Positions 1 to 13,201 are shown, counted from the stretch's first letter. The stretch is 64,000 bases of DNA from Diaporthe sp. PMI_573 (GCA_021399435.1 JAJTUP010000006.1:1488001-1552000), one strand, 5' to 3'. Made by a program: numbers and translations. Notes: generated by a model not told the origin, from the sequence alone.

Positions 1-3000
1 TGTAAGTCAAGACTCAGCTTACCGGAATGCACTGTTCATGTTGTAGATGTAGACGCGACTAAGCTGCTTCGACAGCTCCGTGGGAGTGAGAAGTTCCAGC
101 TTGTGGAAGAGCTCATCCTGGGGCTCGTCATTCTGCCCGTTGTAGCAGGTTGCGTCGATGAGGAGTCCGAAAGGTCGATGCCAAAGGCGGCTGGCGATCT
201 GCTCGTGTGTCAGTAAGGCGAGGAATTTTGGGCGAATAGGGGTCCCGTTAGCGACAAGAAAAGGCCATATGATCTTGTCTCCACTAACCTTCAAGTAGCA
301 GTATATCAGGGTGTCATAATCAATATTCTCGTCGTCAATGTTCCTCAAGATAATGCAGATGATAGACAAGCCATCCTAAATGCGGAATGTCAGCCGTCAG
401 CCATGGCTTACAGGGAAGTGCCAGGATTTTCGAGGATCTTTTTGGGCTTACCTTGCTCTCTCCACCATCATACACAGCCCTCGCTGTGACAAATGATTCG
501 GTACTGCGGAACGCATTGCGAAGCATAAAATTTTGGAACCGAGAATAAGCTGGTGGGCTGTTGGCTGAGATCAAGGGCCTATTCCAAGTAACGGCCAGCG
601 CTGGTGGACCAAGGTGCGAGATGAGGTTTCTGAGTGGCTCAAGGACAGGGGACCGCATGCGGGAAATCTCAGCCGGAGTTCGAACAAAATCTCTTCTCTC
701 CTGGGAGGCGAGGCGCTGCCGCACTTGGTCCCAGTGGTCGTAGAGGAAGCGATGTAAAGCCACGCAGGAGCCAAAGTCGAAGGATTCATTCGTGCTGGGA
801 GGGTCCGTTTTCTCAGGCGATACGGAAATCTCCCGCAGGAAAGTCGTCACCCTGTATATGTTCTGAGTAAGAAAATCATTTAGCGGGAACATGTACGGTT
901 CTTTGGCGCCGAAGAGCACATTGTTGGCCAAGTTTTGGACAACTTTCGCGATAAGAAGAAGCCCCCGACGCATCTCCTTGGACGGAGCAGTCGACACTAA
1001 GCCTTCGACTTCAGGTGCCACAATAGCCGGACAGAAGAACCGGAGGAAGATGAAGGCGCCAACGGCAGTGTATTTGGCCTCCGGGAATCTAGGCATGACT
1101 GCCGTCGATATGATGCTGCAGATTTTCCTGAATGGCGACGGTATGTTTGCCGATGAAGCACAGATGTCGTCAATGAAAACCTTGGCGACTATGCGAAGCT
1201 GCAACGCATTTTTCTGGAGTTCCTCCTGCGACGTGACACGGGCTGGGTCGAGCTCAAGATCCAGGTCCTTTGAAGTCAGCATGAGCCGCTCCACGACTTT
1301 TTGCAATGTTGCTTTCAGGTATGCCGTGCCCTTCCACTTTGCGTAAATCGAGAGCATCTTCGTGGCCACGCAAGTCCTCCTTAGCAGCTCGGATTCATTT
1401 TCCGTGTCCTCGATTTCTTGTTTGACCAGAGCTTCCAGCAGGGCAAAGCTCATACCTCGGGTCTCAAATATGTTCAGCAGCGATATCGTCACCTCATCAA
1501 CCTCGCTGCTGGGGCATACTGCGCTGATAGCAGCCGCCAGTGTCGTATCAGTTGTCAGGAGATCTAGCAATTCATCGTATTTTTCAGTGACGGCAGTGTC
1601 GGACAGGTTATTGAACTCAGTGCCTTGCATCAGGATGTTGTAGAGAACTTTCACGAAAGCTGTTCTTATCTCAACGTTCTCATGGTATCCAATACTCAGA
1701 GAGTGCTTCAGGCCGACGTCAATGTTTGCACTGAGAAGATTGGAAAGCACGGTGATTGCAAGCTCAGAGCTTGTTATGCTGTCGTCCCTCGCCGTCGTGC
1801 CGTGATCGTGCCTGCTCGCCTCGGCTGACTCCAGATTCAGAAGCGACAGAAACCGGTTGAAGTAAGTGTGGAACATCTGTGACTTGAGCTCACTTGTTCC
1901 AACATCTGACTGTCCATCGCCTGGTTGTAGGGGCAGACGATAAGTCAGCTCGGCGAGCGACCTGAGACAAGCCCTGTCGAGATCTCTCTGAATTCTGAGT
2001 GAATCGTCAGGCCGCGCAGGCCCAAAAGCCGCCGCGGACTCCGTCCGCGGGGAGCGTGGTCTCGCAATCCAGCTGAATATGTATTCTAAAAGCTGATTGC
2101 GGATGCGAACATCATCCCTCAGATTCAGGTGCTCCTTTTTCTTCACGACAGCCTCACAAAGCTGGCAGACTTTGATCTTCACCATGAGGCTGTTCTTGGT
2201 GTCTGGAACGCCGTCGAGGAATTTGGCAAAGTTCAGCGTGAGTGCACCTAGATGCACAGACGACGCTGCTCCCAAATCGGAAGGGCCGTCCAGTCTATCC
2301 ACCAGCGCACGGAGCAGGGAAATAGATTGCTCGGCGAAGATAATCTCGCTGTCGAGGCCCTTGACAGCTGATTCCAACGCACCCGTGAACAGAATGTCCA
2401 GCTCCGATTCGAGGGCCTTGAAGAGAGGCTGGTACAACGCTGGCGAGATCTCCGAGGAGAGGACCTCCCGGGTTGTCTCTCTCACACGTACGTTGCTGCA
2501 AGCAAGGAGCTGAATGCTAAGCCTCAGGTACCTATTGAGTATTGGTTCCTCCTGATTTTCTGAAGATAGCCGGTCAATCCATTTCAGGCCTCCGAGTGAT
2601 GGGTCGTCAATGATCGCAGTCTGGTCCGCAACGCAGACGCCACCGAGAGAGGCCAGGAAGCCAGAGTAGTTCCGCCACTCAGCGACTGCCATTTCGGATG
2701 TAGTCTCGAGGGCAGCGGTCGACACATCTCTTGATAGATGTAACCACCTATCAAATGCTAGGGCCCACGCATCCAATATACCCGCGCTCGGGTATTGCAT
2801 TCGCCGTAGCAGGCCGCGTATTCTTTTCTGGAAGGCGACCAGTCCGGTGAAGCGGAATGCACGGGAGCCGATTTCCCGGAAAATGTCGCCATTTCGAAGG
2901 AGTGACAATGCCGCCTTCGCGGTACCTGAGGAGGCAGTCTCAACAATGTGGCTCTCTTCGAAGAACAGATTGAAGCAGCTGATAACTAGCTGACACGTCT

Positions 3001-5306
3001 CGATGTTCGCCGAGCACAAGGAGACCAGCAATAATGTCTCAAGCCTGGTATTTATGGCCGCTCTCTCGGGTACCTCTTCGGGCAAGTTGGCAAGTTCCGT
3101 GAGTTTCCGCAGCAAAACAAGTCTGGACTCAAGATAACCGTGAATCGCATTGATACCCGCACCAAGGTCCTGAGAGTCGACCTTGTCAAAAAGGTCGCTT
3201 AGAACAAGCGAGGTCAGTTTCCAGAACTTTTGCTTGAATGTAAGAGAGCGTATCCTTTTCGACGCACGGAGGGACTCCATGATGAATGTATTGCCGAACA
3301 CGCGCACGACTACCTTGACGGCCAATCGGCGCACTTCTTCGTTTGATGTGACCAGACAGGGCAGGAAAGACTCGAAGCTCTCTTCAAAGTACTCATTTCT
3401 TTCCTTGTGCTCTGGTATCGTCACAAAGACCTCAACTGGACAGACACAGAGAAAGGAGATGATGTGATGAAGCATGCTGTTGTTGTCGACTAGCTCCAGG
3501 GCCTTGCGCGAAGACCCATGATCGCCAACGACAAATATTGTAGACATGGTCTACCGCCAAAGTCAGTTCAGACCCAACCGTGTATGGGAACCATGCGACA
3601 TACCTTGAGCTGAGCCAGCGTGAACTCGAATCCAATAGTATAGAGCTGCGTATAACGGTCCGCCTCTTCCAATCCCGCAAAATGCGAGCAGGCCTGGATC
3701 ACGGCGATTTTGAAGCCAAGCGGAGTGTTGGGGGCAAGGCAGGATGGTGCTAGGGACTCGACACAGCTTTCATAGTTAAGGTCGGCCAGGCTCATAAAAG
3801 CAGCGGTCATGATGTCCTGGTCAAACAGCCCGTTATCGGGACCCGAGCTGTTGCGACGGAAAACAGCATCTCGAATCTCATCCTGCACGTCCAGGGCGTA
3901 ACTCATAAACGCCGAATCACTCTCGAGGTCGAAATGCCGGGCCGCACGCAGAAGTAGCACAAGACAGTACGCCGCCTGTTCATTTTTGTTCCTGAGAGTT
4001 TTCCTCAGACCGTCCAGAAAGGCGACTTTCTTGGACATGCTACCGCTCTTGGCCTCTCGCAAGTTGCTGGCAACCTCGAACACATCAGGGAGGAGGAAAA
4101 GCAAGGTAATTTGCAATGGGTAGAGTAAGAACTTCCGCCTGACCCCATCGGCAACCGAGTCTGCCCTCCCGTTGTCCTGCACGACTGTCTGTGTCATATC
4201 AAAGAGGGTATCTGGCCCACCATCTAGCCTCTTGTGAATCGTGTGCAACTCAACAAACTCGTCGGGGTAACGATCCAGCCATCTCGTGATCAAAAGCGGG
4301 GTGACGATGGCGATGGTATGCTGGAAGGGCCTTCGAAAGTGCAGGTAACTGGAGCAGATCTCCTGGATAATCAGGCCGAGCTTCTGACTGTCAACCCAGA
4401 AACACCCAATCAGGCGCAAAACTATTAATGCGGTGTACTCATCGTCCGCGCTCGTCGGTGTTTGAACAGTTGTGATTTGCGCGGAAGTGGCGGTCCGGAC
4501 CATGTAGATGAGCTTCCTCAGGTACTCGAACGAGCTCGTCCAGTTAGACGCACTGACAAACTCGGCAATGGTCCTACCCTGACGCTCCAACCCTTCGATT
4601 TTCGAGTCAAATAGCGCCTGGCTCTCAATGGGCTGCTCACTGCCGGCAGGGGGCAGGGGGGTGGCGGGCTCGGGGTGGTCCGCCACCACGGTGCGCTCGG
4701 TATTGAACTCATCTAGTAAAGTCTGGGTGGACAGACTGTAGCCTTCCGGGAGAGGTCGAGCGTAGAGCCTCAAAACGTCCAGGATCCTGGTCACCAGCGC
4801 GGAATCGAGGGTCTGGGGAGGAGGCAACTTTGCCCTCTGGGCACTCCTCATCCGCCAAGACTCGGCGTTTGGCGGAATATCGCCCAATGCATTCCAATGG
4901 CTGGTACAGCAGTCTGCAATCAGGCCAAATATATAAATCTCGGAGATGAGAACGTGAGGAGGGTGGGTGGATATGGCTCCGGCCTTGTAAGGTCGTCCCA
5001 GGTCCTCAATCAGGCCCATCAGAGCGTCGAGGACAATATTGATGGACCCGGCGCTGACCTTCAGCAGGGTGGCACGGGTGATGAGAACGATGTCATCTTG
5101 AGCGAGGTCTTGGCTGGTGGTGCCTGTCCGGTGCGGAAGCTATGCGAGCAACAAGTCAGCACGAGGGTTCTCTCCCCATCCTTCGCCTGTAGAGGTCGGG
5201 ACAGCATCCGATGCCCATCCTCTGGGCGGCCCGTTGCCATTCGTCTCCTTACCCTTGTAGTGAGCCTCTCCACAAGACACCGAACCAGACTGCCATCACC
5301 GTTCAT
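1..5306 (-). CDS. ira1: Neurofibromin/IRA-type Ras GTPase-activating protein, 3' end cut by the window edge
   Basis: Accelerates GTP hydrolysis on Ras and so damps Ras/cAMP signalling at membranes. Four exons are visible: 5306-5253, 5139-3604, 3550-452 and 375-23. All three internal joins are phase 0, with introns of 113, 53 and 76 nt, and a donor GTAAGC at 22 shows that the gene continues off the left edge. About 1,680 residues are encoded here. The RasGAP core lies near residues 1150-1390: the arginine-finger loop ETRGMS is near 1226 and the FLR signature FLRFFCPAIVAPE near 1365. The last visible exon matches the Sec14/CRAL-TRIO-like part of neurofibromin (PFGLLIDATCYN, then VYIYNMNS). The first exon encodes only 18 residues. 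The start at 5306 gives MNGDGSLV; an in-frame ATG at 5321 is an alternative. The call rests on family motifs and domain order and is secure; the number of missing 3' exons is unknown. Confidence 0.93.
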
Positions 5307-6997
5307 TGTGCTGAGAGACATAGGGGTGTGTCTCCCTCTTTCGCATGTTTAAAACAGCATGCCCTCTCCTGGGCAGTACTGGGATCGGGCTGCCCTCGCG
5401 GTCTGTGGGGGGGGGTCGGGGGGGGCGGATCGACTGCAGCGCCAGGCAGCCGACGAGGTTGCAACTATTGGGAGCGGCGTAGGGGTCGCGGGGCGGACGT
5501 GTCGCTGGGGCGAGGATGCTGTGGGAATGGCGCGATTGGAACAGAACAATTGGGCGATTGAGAGCGTCGGGACAGCGTCGGTGCTTGGGAACGGGTCAGG
5601 CTGGGAATCGGCAGTCGAGGGTTGACTCGATGGAGCTCGCGATGGGGTTTGGAGAGTGGAGTAGACGTGGTCTCTCAACAACAGGCTAGCAGAAATGGAT
5701 CGACACAAAGAAACAGATGATGGCGCCCTCGATTGAGCAATCGGACGTCTGGGGATTTGCGAAGGGGCTTGTCTGGGGCCGGATGTACTGCAACGGTCGA
5801 CGATGCATGAACACGCCCTTGGCCTCCCTCCATTCGCCCAATGGAACTGTCTTGCATGTGTCCTCGACCTCCCAAGGCTGGATGGAACTTGGACTCCCGA
5901 GCTGTACTCCGTACATGCACATGTACCCAGGCCTGGCCAGGGCGGCAGGGTAGCAGCAGACTGCGGTGTGCGTAGGTACCGTACCGTGCTTACCGCGGCA
6001 TGCGCTAAGCTTGAATGGTTCACCAGCTCGGTACTGCAGTGGCAAGAGTGGGGAGCAAGATTGGGCACGAGAGCTGCGGGTGAGGCGTCCTCCTCCCACG
6101 GGCCATGGGCCAGGGGCTTAGATACCTAGCTTACCCCTGGTACCTGGCATTGCACCCCAAGAGGCACGCAAGAGGGAGTCTACACAGCATCTTGGAGCCC
6201 AAAACCCACCCTTTTGGTACCCAGCGACTGCGGCAGATCTGGGCCACCCGCCGATTGGATCGCAGCCTCATCATTACAGCCTTATCCCCCATGAGGCCGC
6301 ACTTATATCTACTGTAAGAACATTGCCAGGTGACAAGGGAGTAGCCGGGTACGACTGCCACCGCGAGGCTCGAGCCCAACATTGACGACTCCCTGTTTCC
6401 CGAGAGAACAATGGAATTGCCGCGGGGGGTGAACTGGTCTCGGCCGAGGGCGAGCTCAAGCTCAAGCTCAAGGAGCAGCTCCGGCAATTTCCAAGCTGAG
6501 TAGGGCTGTGCGTGCCCAAGGCAGCCAAGACTCCTCGGTCACTTATGACTACCAAGAAAGGCCGTCAAGGCTGCATTTGGGCTAGGGACGATCCCGAAAT
6601 ATGACAGCACCTCATGCCCGGGAGCATGTCCCACCAATGTGAGCATGAACGTGGGAATAACTCACTCTATATTGACCCAGGTCCCGTCGATTCGTCCTCC
6701 TGGTTGTACAGTCAGAGCAGCCTCCAGGTGCCTGCTGTGTCTCTCGAATTGACGTGCGATACGGCGCAGCACATATGGGGAAGGATTACTTGGGAGCAGG
6801 TCATGTCCGACTCAGCCACATGGCTCACTCATAGGCTACGTTCTATTAATGGACGAATCCCCGTTCCTCCAGCCCATGTTGTCTTTTACATATCTAGAGT
6901 CTGCAGAACGTATAGAGGCCAGTTTGGCTCGAATCTGACCTCTCCTCGTGTTTCCCCAATCTTCCCTCAATCTCCCAAACAACCAATCTCATCCGCA
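5307..6997. promoter_or_regulatory. Divergent intergenic region between ira1 and the small unknown gene
   Basis: About 1.7 kb with no convincing coding sequence. It must hold the ira1 promoter and that of the small gene beginning at 6998. It contains two long G runs (5407-5415 and 5418-5425) about 100 bp upstream of the ira1 start. The last 60 bases before 6998 are pyrimidine-rich, as in many fungal 5' leaders. Long open frames on both strands here have no recognisable domain and look like by-products of high GC. Confidence 0.5.
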
Positions 6998-7468
6998 ATG
7001 TTCTCTTGCTGCTTTTCTGCGAGGGACTACGAAGACGGCACACAACACGAGGCCGCTCGCCCCCAGGCACATAGGCCTCCTTCCGATGAGATGTCTCTTG
7101 CGCCAAAGCCAGTCACCGGCCGCAGGAAACCCTCAAACGCAGCCCAGAGACCACCGACGCAATCCGTCACGGCCCCCAGCGATAGGGACAAGGACAAGGT
7201 CAAACCAACAGACTATCTTTACTTTGGCGAAGGTTCCTCAGGATACCACCCCAGACATACCATCGCGAATAGCACAAATCAGCAGGGCGGGACTTCAAAC
7301 GGCCCGACCAGGATAACGCCAGGAAACCCATCAGGACGTGATCATAGTGGATATCTGGCCACGGGCGTCAGCAACAACACTTCACAGATGGGGTACTCCA
7401 ACTTGACCTATGGAGGATCGCTGCAGTATAACTATGCCGGGACACAACCGGTCGGTTTTGGGCCCTGA
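6998..7468 (+). CDS. Small hypothetical protein with an N-terminal Cys-Cys pair
   Basis: A 156-residue open frame with no family I recognise. I chose the ATG at 6998 (MFSCCFSARD), not the more upstream in-frame ATG at 6614, because a pyrimidine-rich leader-like stretch precedes it and the upstream extension has no protein-like character. The N-terminal FSCCF could be a palmitoylation site. The middle is basic and proline/lysine-rich (residues about 30-70) and the C-terminal half is rich in Gly, Asn, Ser, Thr and Tyr, ending GTQPVGFGP, so the protein is probably disordered. No membrane segment or signal peptide is visible. It lies divergent to ira1 and convergent with rat1. Whether it is translated is not certain. 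Confidence 0.45.
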   Translation: MFSCCFSARDYEDGTQHEAARPQAHRPPSDEMSLAPKPVTGRRKPSNAAQRPPTQSVTAPSDRDKDKVKPTDYLYFGEGSSGYHPRHTIANSTNQQGGTSNGPTRITPGNPSGRDHSGYLATGVSNNTSQMGYSNLTYGGSLQYNYAGTQPVGFGP

Positions 7469-8567
7469 GTAACTGTGCGACATGTGATGGGCGATACCTT
7501 CAGCTCAGCAGACTCACTTTCCCAGCGACGAGAGACTTCCTCCCAATCTCGACCTCTAGTCTGTACTGGCGGGTCATTCTCGGTGCCGCGGGTGGTATCT
7601 GCCCGCCAAGTCGTGCTTACAACCTGTTCGTTCAAGAATTCAGGGCTAGACTGAATTGAGAAAATGCTCTCAAGACACGCTTGTCTCAATCTAAATCAGA
7701 CAGCGCTGCCAACCAACGGGATTCTTCATGACCCGTTGGGGTTGTGGAGGAGGAAGGTTGTGAGTGCCAAAGTCAGGCACCATATCCCATCGTCTGGAGC
7801 ATACCAAACTTTCTCACAAAAGTGTGCATATCCAAGGCGATTCAGGAAGTACAATCAAGGAAAGAAGCGCTACATGGACTTCTCGACGTGGGCACGGTAA
7901 TTACTCCGGGAGAATTCGCGTTGTCACGGGCCGTTTTGCTCCAGTCCAGGGCTTCCGAGTCTGCTGTTGATGGCGCACGCAGACTCTGAGGCCCCCAGAA
8001 CAATTATTCGGGCGAGGGAACACATTGAGTAGCCAGAGTAGCGAGACTGGCCTTTTTACATGTGGGCAATCACGGGCTGGGCGTCACCTGAGACATACTC
8101 TCCAGATGATTTCGATCAAGCCATGGGTCGTATGAGCGCCCATACACACGGCCTACAGGGTCGATAATGTCATGAATTTGATGAAAAAGATGTTATTTTT
8201 GTAATCATTCTTAAACACGATCAAAAAACTTTTCCCTGGTCGGACTCCTGATGAGAACAAGTAACAACGATGGCGAACGAGGCCATGCGCCTTGACAATG
8301 AAGCCCGAATTGGTGGTTCACGTGTACGAGTGTACCACGGCACGTGTTCCAGAGCGTTCACCTGAGCATGAGATACACAGGCCCCCAGAAAGACCACACA
8401 AGCAATGGTTGAGAACTCCCGAGAACGGTGAACCTGAAGTACAGTTGGCCTTCGCGAGACGTCTGCTAGCACCAAGGGCTTAATAGATGTTTCCATTTGG
8501 CGCCTTTTCGGATTTACATCTACACAAAGTAGCCAAAGGGGGGGGGGCTTTGAACATTTATCCAGAC
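7469..8567. other. Convergent intergenic region, no gene seen
   Basis: About 1.1 kb between two converging 3' ends. It holds only short frames without protein-like content and a G run near 8538-8547. It presumably carries the 3' untranslated regions of the small gene and rat1. Confidence 0.5.
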
Positions 8568-11500
8568 CTAGCGGCGATAGCCACGACCATTGCCACTGTA
8601 ACCACGGTCGTAGCCTCTATCCCCTCCATTACCTCCTTGTCGACGGTCATCACGACCAGAGTACGATGGTTGTTGGTACCCCTGGCCTTGATAGCCTTGA
8701 TGACCTCCTCCACCACCGCCTCCGTGGTACTGCGCTGGCGGCGCACCATATCCGCCTCCATTGCCATGGCCCTGGTTGTACCCGCCCCCGTATCCACCGG
8801 ATCCACCGCCATTGCCGAAATGAGCGGGCGGTGGTGGTGGCGGCAAACCGCTACCAAAACCCGCCGTTCCAGGGGGGGGTGGCACCCAGTTTGCGGGCGG
8901 GGCGGGATAGCCACCACCGTTTCTGGGTGGAGGATAACTGTCTCGTCCACCGTAGCCCCCTCCTGAGCCTCCACGACCACGACCACCTTGATAGCCGCCG
9001 CGTCCGGGGCCGTAATTGATCGGCTCAGTACGACCGTTGTGATGGTTGTGGCGCCCCAGCGGCGCGCCGCCGTAGCTTCTGCCCGCCCGGCGTCCCTTCG
9101 ATCGAACCTCGTCAATATCATTCCGGTCAAGGGCCGGTGTCGGTAGCTTGACGCCACGAAGTAGCATGGACTTGTGAGTATGTGAGCTGCTTGGCATCTC
9201 ATATTGCACACTGGGCACTGTTAGTGACTGCGTCTATAAGTAGCTTCAAGTGGTGAATATGTGCTGGCATACCTCAAAGAGCGGTCGTAGTCAAGGTCAG
9301 GCATTGAGTTTCGTTCAAGTGGATACGTCAGAGCACCGTGGGGGAGGTAATCTTCGATCTTTGTGACCTCACCAGCCAGACCATCACTTGTCCTCGGGTC
9401 GAGCTGGTATTTCGGCGCGCTTTGTTTCTTTGAGTAGAAATGAGTGATGATATCGTCATACAAGCCTGGGTGCGCATCTGATAATATGAGAACATCTTGT
9501 CCAGGCTCATTTCGTGCCAAAGCATCCTCACTCAACAGGGGGTACTTCTTTGCCATGGCCTCGAGGAGCCGCGGCATATCAATGAACGGCAAGAGCGCAA
9601 CACCTTGCCACACCATCTTCTTTCCGTTCAGGTCGACCTCGAAATCCTCAGGATAGAAATCGATGATTTCGCTGTCCGCTTCTGTCATGAGGTCATGGAA
9701 AACCTCTGGAATGGCGTGTCTGGACGCCGCGGGAAGAACGCTCATGAGCTGCTCGTACGGTTTGGAAATCCTTCCTTTCTCAAACTTGATCTCAACCTTG
9801 TGTAAGTCCACGAAGTCCTGAGCGAAGGGCGCATAATGGTAAGGATAGTACCAATCCCAAGACGGACAGCCTTGGAAGTAGTACATCAGCACCCATGCCA
9901 GACCTTCCACATACGCGCGCCCGACTTTGTGACGGAACTCAACGTCGTTACGATCCACGTGAAATTTCTGTTCGTAGTACCTGTCGGCATATCCATCCTC
10001 CCAGAGTCTTACTGTGTCGACGGGTCCCTCGTCCTCCGTTGTGGCGGACGGAGTAACGGCGTCAGGACTGTCAGTGCTCGGTGTGCCGGGTTCATCCTGC
10101 TCCAGGAGGTCTGCTTTGCGCTTGCGTGCAGCTGAAGGCGGTGTCTCTTGGGCTTGAGAGGTTTCTTCACCCTTCGCCGTCTCTTCCTTCGCCTCTTCTT
10201 TGGAATCATTGGGTTTGTTCATGAGACCCTGGATCTGACTCTTTAGAACGCTTGCAGCGCTTTTGTTGGCAGTGTTTGCATTCTGCAAAGAGCTCTTGTT
10301 AACAATCATGTCGTGCGTGATTGCGCTGTTTGGTTTGGATAGAGGGCCGGGCAAGCTTGAGATTGGCACGAAAGCTGCATCGGGGGCAAGACCAGGCACC
10401 ATGTTGTCAACCTTCTGGTGCTTGTTCCTTCCCTGTGGACCCGAGTTGTTACGCCCAGCTGCGCGAGCTTCGCGAGCTTGCTCAGCTGCCTTGCGTCTTT
10501 TGAAGCCGGCTTCGCGCCGGTCTTCTGTCTCCTTCCTGCGGCGAAAGATCGCATCCTCTTGTTTCGCAAGCCCAGCCAGGATGAGTTGCGCCCGCTCCAG
10601 GTCGCAATGGCCATCTTTGGTTAGATAGCCTCCCATGTGGGGCAGATTATCTTTCCATATGGCAGTAAGTGTATCGATTCCGTTCTCCCGAATCTCAAGG
10701 GCGGGAAGGTGGGGCAGGAAATCGTTGCCAACGAAAAAGCCCATGAAGACCCAGTCATCGATAGCACGCTCGATGTCCCATCGGAAGGGAAGGTTGGGCA
10801 CATCGAGTTCGACGGCGAGATACTCGCGAAGAACGGAGACATGGAGCCAGATAAAAGGCTTCAACGGATGAGCGTTGTCCTTTCCGTCGAAATCGGCATC
10901 CTGATCCTTCTGCTCTCCTCTGCAGTTCTGAGCATCATGGCCCTTCTGCCCACATAACTTACACATTTTGGTCCTGCTATCTTGGGCGAAGACGTCCTCA
11001 CGTAGCACTCGGAAATGAGGCTCATGGGTGGCGAGACCAAGCATGATAAGATCGGCATCTAGGCCATAGATGACATGGCGGGTGTTGGGGTCATGTTCGG
11101 GCGAGGCCCGCTGGGAGCGAACAAAGTTCATGATCTTGTGTTCGCCTTCTCCAGGGACAGTCGCGTCCGAGATGATGACTTTAATATTCGCCCATGCTGG
11201 ATCGGTATTCAATTTGTAACTACACCAGTACCTCAGACTGGCTGCCAGAATCTTCATGAAAGGCGTTCCAGGCGTGATGGAATTTGAGTCAAAAGCTTTC
11301 TTGACAACTTCCTCGGTGGACTCGGCAGGATGGGTGCCACCGTTCTGTCGCTTCAAGAGGGTGAGCAATTGCTCCTTCTCTTCTGCCTTTTCTTTGGCAT
11401 CCTGGGCGGCACGGAAACGACGGGAGCGCTGCTGGTTCATCTTGGCACGAGGGGCAACACCATCTGGCGTGGACAGGTCAGTCAAGGTCGCGAGGGGGAT

Positions 11501-11833
11501 GATTTCGAGTAGTCCTGACTTACCGACAGCAATCATGAGCAGCTTGCGCGGCCTTACCATGTTGACCACTCGGTCGGTGTACTTGAAGACCTCGACCATC
11601 ATTTCCTCCTCATCCTTTGGAGGAGGCTTGTCCTCTGGATGTGAGCAGGGGTGGACGATACCATTCATGTCCAAGTAAAGATTGTCGAACTCTTCACCAT
11701 TTGGGTTGGGCTGGGTGTGATCGACAGGAATGACGGTGCCGTCATCCATTTTCACAGGCTGGTCCTCGATGACCGGGGATATGATCTTGGGGTACTTGGT
11801 GGAAAGCCACCGAAAGGCCGCGGGAATACCCAT
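8568..11833 (-). CDS. rat1: 5'-3' exoribonuclease 2 (Rat1/Xrn2)
   Basis: Nuclear 5'-to-3' RNA exonuclease involved in rRNA and snoRNA processing and in torpedo-type RNA polymerase II termination. Exons 11833-11524, 11463-9273 and 9210-8568 join to 1,047 residues. The N-terminus MGIPAAFRWLSTKYPKII is that of the family. Catalytic acidic motifs are present: LDMNGIVH (Asp near 55), EGEHKIM, GLDADLIML and GNDFLPH. A CCHC zinc knuckle, CKLCGQKGHDAQNC, lies near residues 268-282, as in filamentous-fungal Rat1. A charged low-complexity linker follows, and exon 3 encodes YEMPSSSHTHKSMLLRGVK and then a Gly/Arg/Pro-rich tail of about 150 residues ending in RGY repeats. The first intron is 60 nt, a multiple of three, and has no in-frame stop, so an unspliced message would carry 20 extra residues between MIAV and DGVAP. 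Confidence 0.97.
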
Positions 11834-13201
11834 CTTGTCGTGTGTGAACCGCTAGGTACCTCTGTGGGAAGATCAGGATTGTGGGAATGTCGGGACACAG
11901 CACCGCGAGTTGGATGCGCGTTTAGTCGAACAGGAAAGGAGATCCGCTTCTTCGGAGGCGATTGTTTTCGCGTAGGGCAGAGCTGTCTCACGATAGGACG
12001 CGATGTATTTCTCCCGTTGCTGTTGCTGTCGCCCAGGTCGTTGCGCGGACCAAGCTGTTCGGGGTTGAGCCACTCAGGTTTCTGCCTGCAATTTACGCGG
12101 GTCAGTCTGCGACGGAGCCTCCACACGCAGAGATCACAACAGTGCGCGAGCAGGAACCTCCGTAGAGCCTGTCTAACCAGAACCAGATGGGGAAATGATT
12201 CTGGTGTTGATGGGCGTGGCTCAAAAGGACGCGACGACAGATGGCGGGAGTCGAAGGTTGAAGGCGGGAGGGTGCGCCGGGAACTTTTGCAGAATGCGAT
12301 TCCCGCCTTGGTTGTTGCAATGTTGCGAATTGCATGCGGCTCCGACACCAGCGCTCGGTCCACACTCCCACCAAGAAGACTAAGGGTCTTTCTCGATTCG
12401 GAGGCGCAGTACGTACCCAGGTACCCGCCCAGGGAGCCCGCCGCCCCTCAGGTGTGTATGTGTGGGTGTCTAACACTAGTGGGTACTCTGTTTACGGAGC
12501 TTATTTTAATGAATATTCTGGCCAACTCACAATACCTGCATACAAGTGCCAAGGATAGATAGTTGCAAGCTGAGTTGAAGAATTGAAGCTGGGCCCTCTG
12601 CTAATGAGTGCAACCTTAGCGCCCGCCGTGGGCTTTCTCGGAGGCCCACGCCTTGACATGCCTTGGCAGGCTGCGGGTTGTAGTGGCAGGAAATAGGCAC
12701 CCAATGTATTGGGGTTAGCGGCCGGTGAAGGCCTCAGGGGTGTTGCCCAAGTGCCCGCCCCTTTTGAGAAGACAGTCGAATTGAGATCTACTTTTGTTGC
12801 AACAGGCTCCTCCGGTTGGCAGTCGGCTTCTTTTAACCATTTACCACCGTCGCTCTCCTTCCGAACGCTCGAAAAGCCCCTGCGACAATGAGAGCCGTGT
12901 GAGACGCGTGCTTGAAGTCTAATTTATTTGCCCTGTCCCACTTTGTCACTTGTCACTCTTTTGCATCATCCCATGATACCCTCAGCTCGCTTGCCCACGT
13001 CCCGCTCGTCTGTCCTCTCCCTCTTCCTCTTCCTCGTCACGTCCCCGACCCCTTGTTTAGCGACCCTGTGACCAACATATTCCCGAGTTGGAACCGTCAA
13101 CCTTTGTGCATCCTCGCCGGTCACCGACACAACCTGTTCCTTGGACACTGTACCATGCATTGACGGCGAGTCACCTACTGTAACAACGTTGCAAGGCCAG
13201 A
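11834..13201. promoter_or_regulatory. Shared divergent promoter region of rat1 and the Uds1 gene
   Basis: 1.37 kb between two divergent starts. No protein domain is seen in any frame. The part next to the plus-strand gene (12930-13130) is C/T-rich, as expected for a fungal 5' leader. Confidence 0.5.

Noticed and set aside
5349..6068. 239-codon minus-strand frame upstream of ira1
   Set aside because: Continues out of the ira1 leader without splice logic, and the composition (Ser/Pro/Arg/Thr) is that of GC-rich non-coding DNA.
11651..12562. 303-codon plus-strand open frame
   Set aside because: Starts antisense to the rat1 first exon and runs through the divergent promoter; no protein-like conservation recognised.
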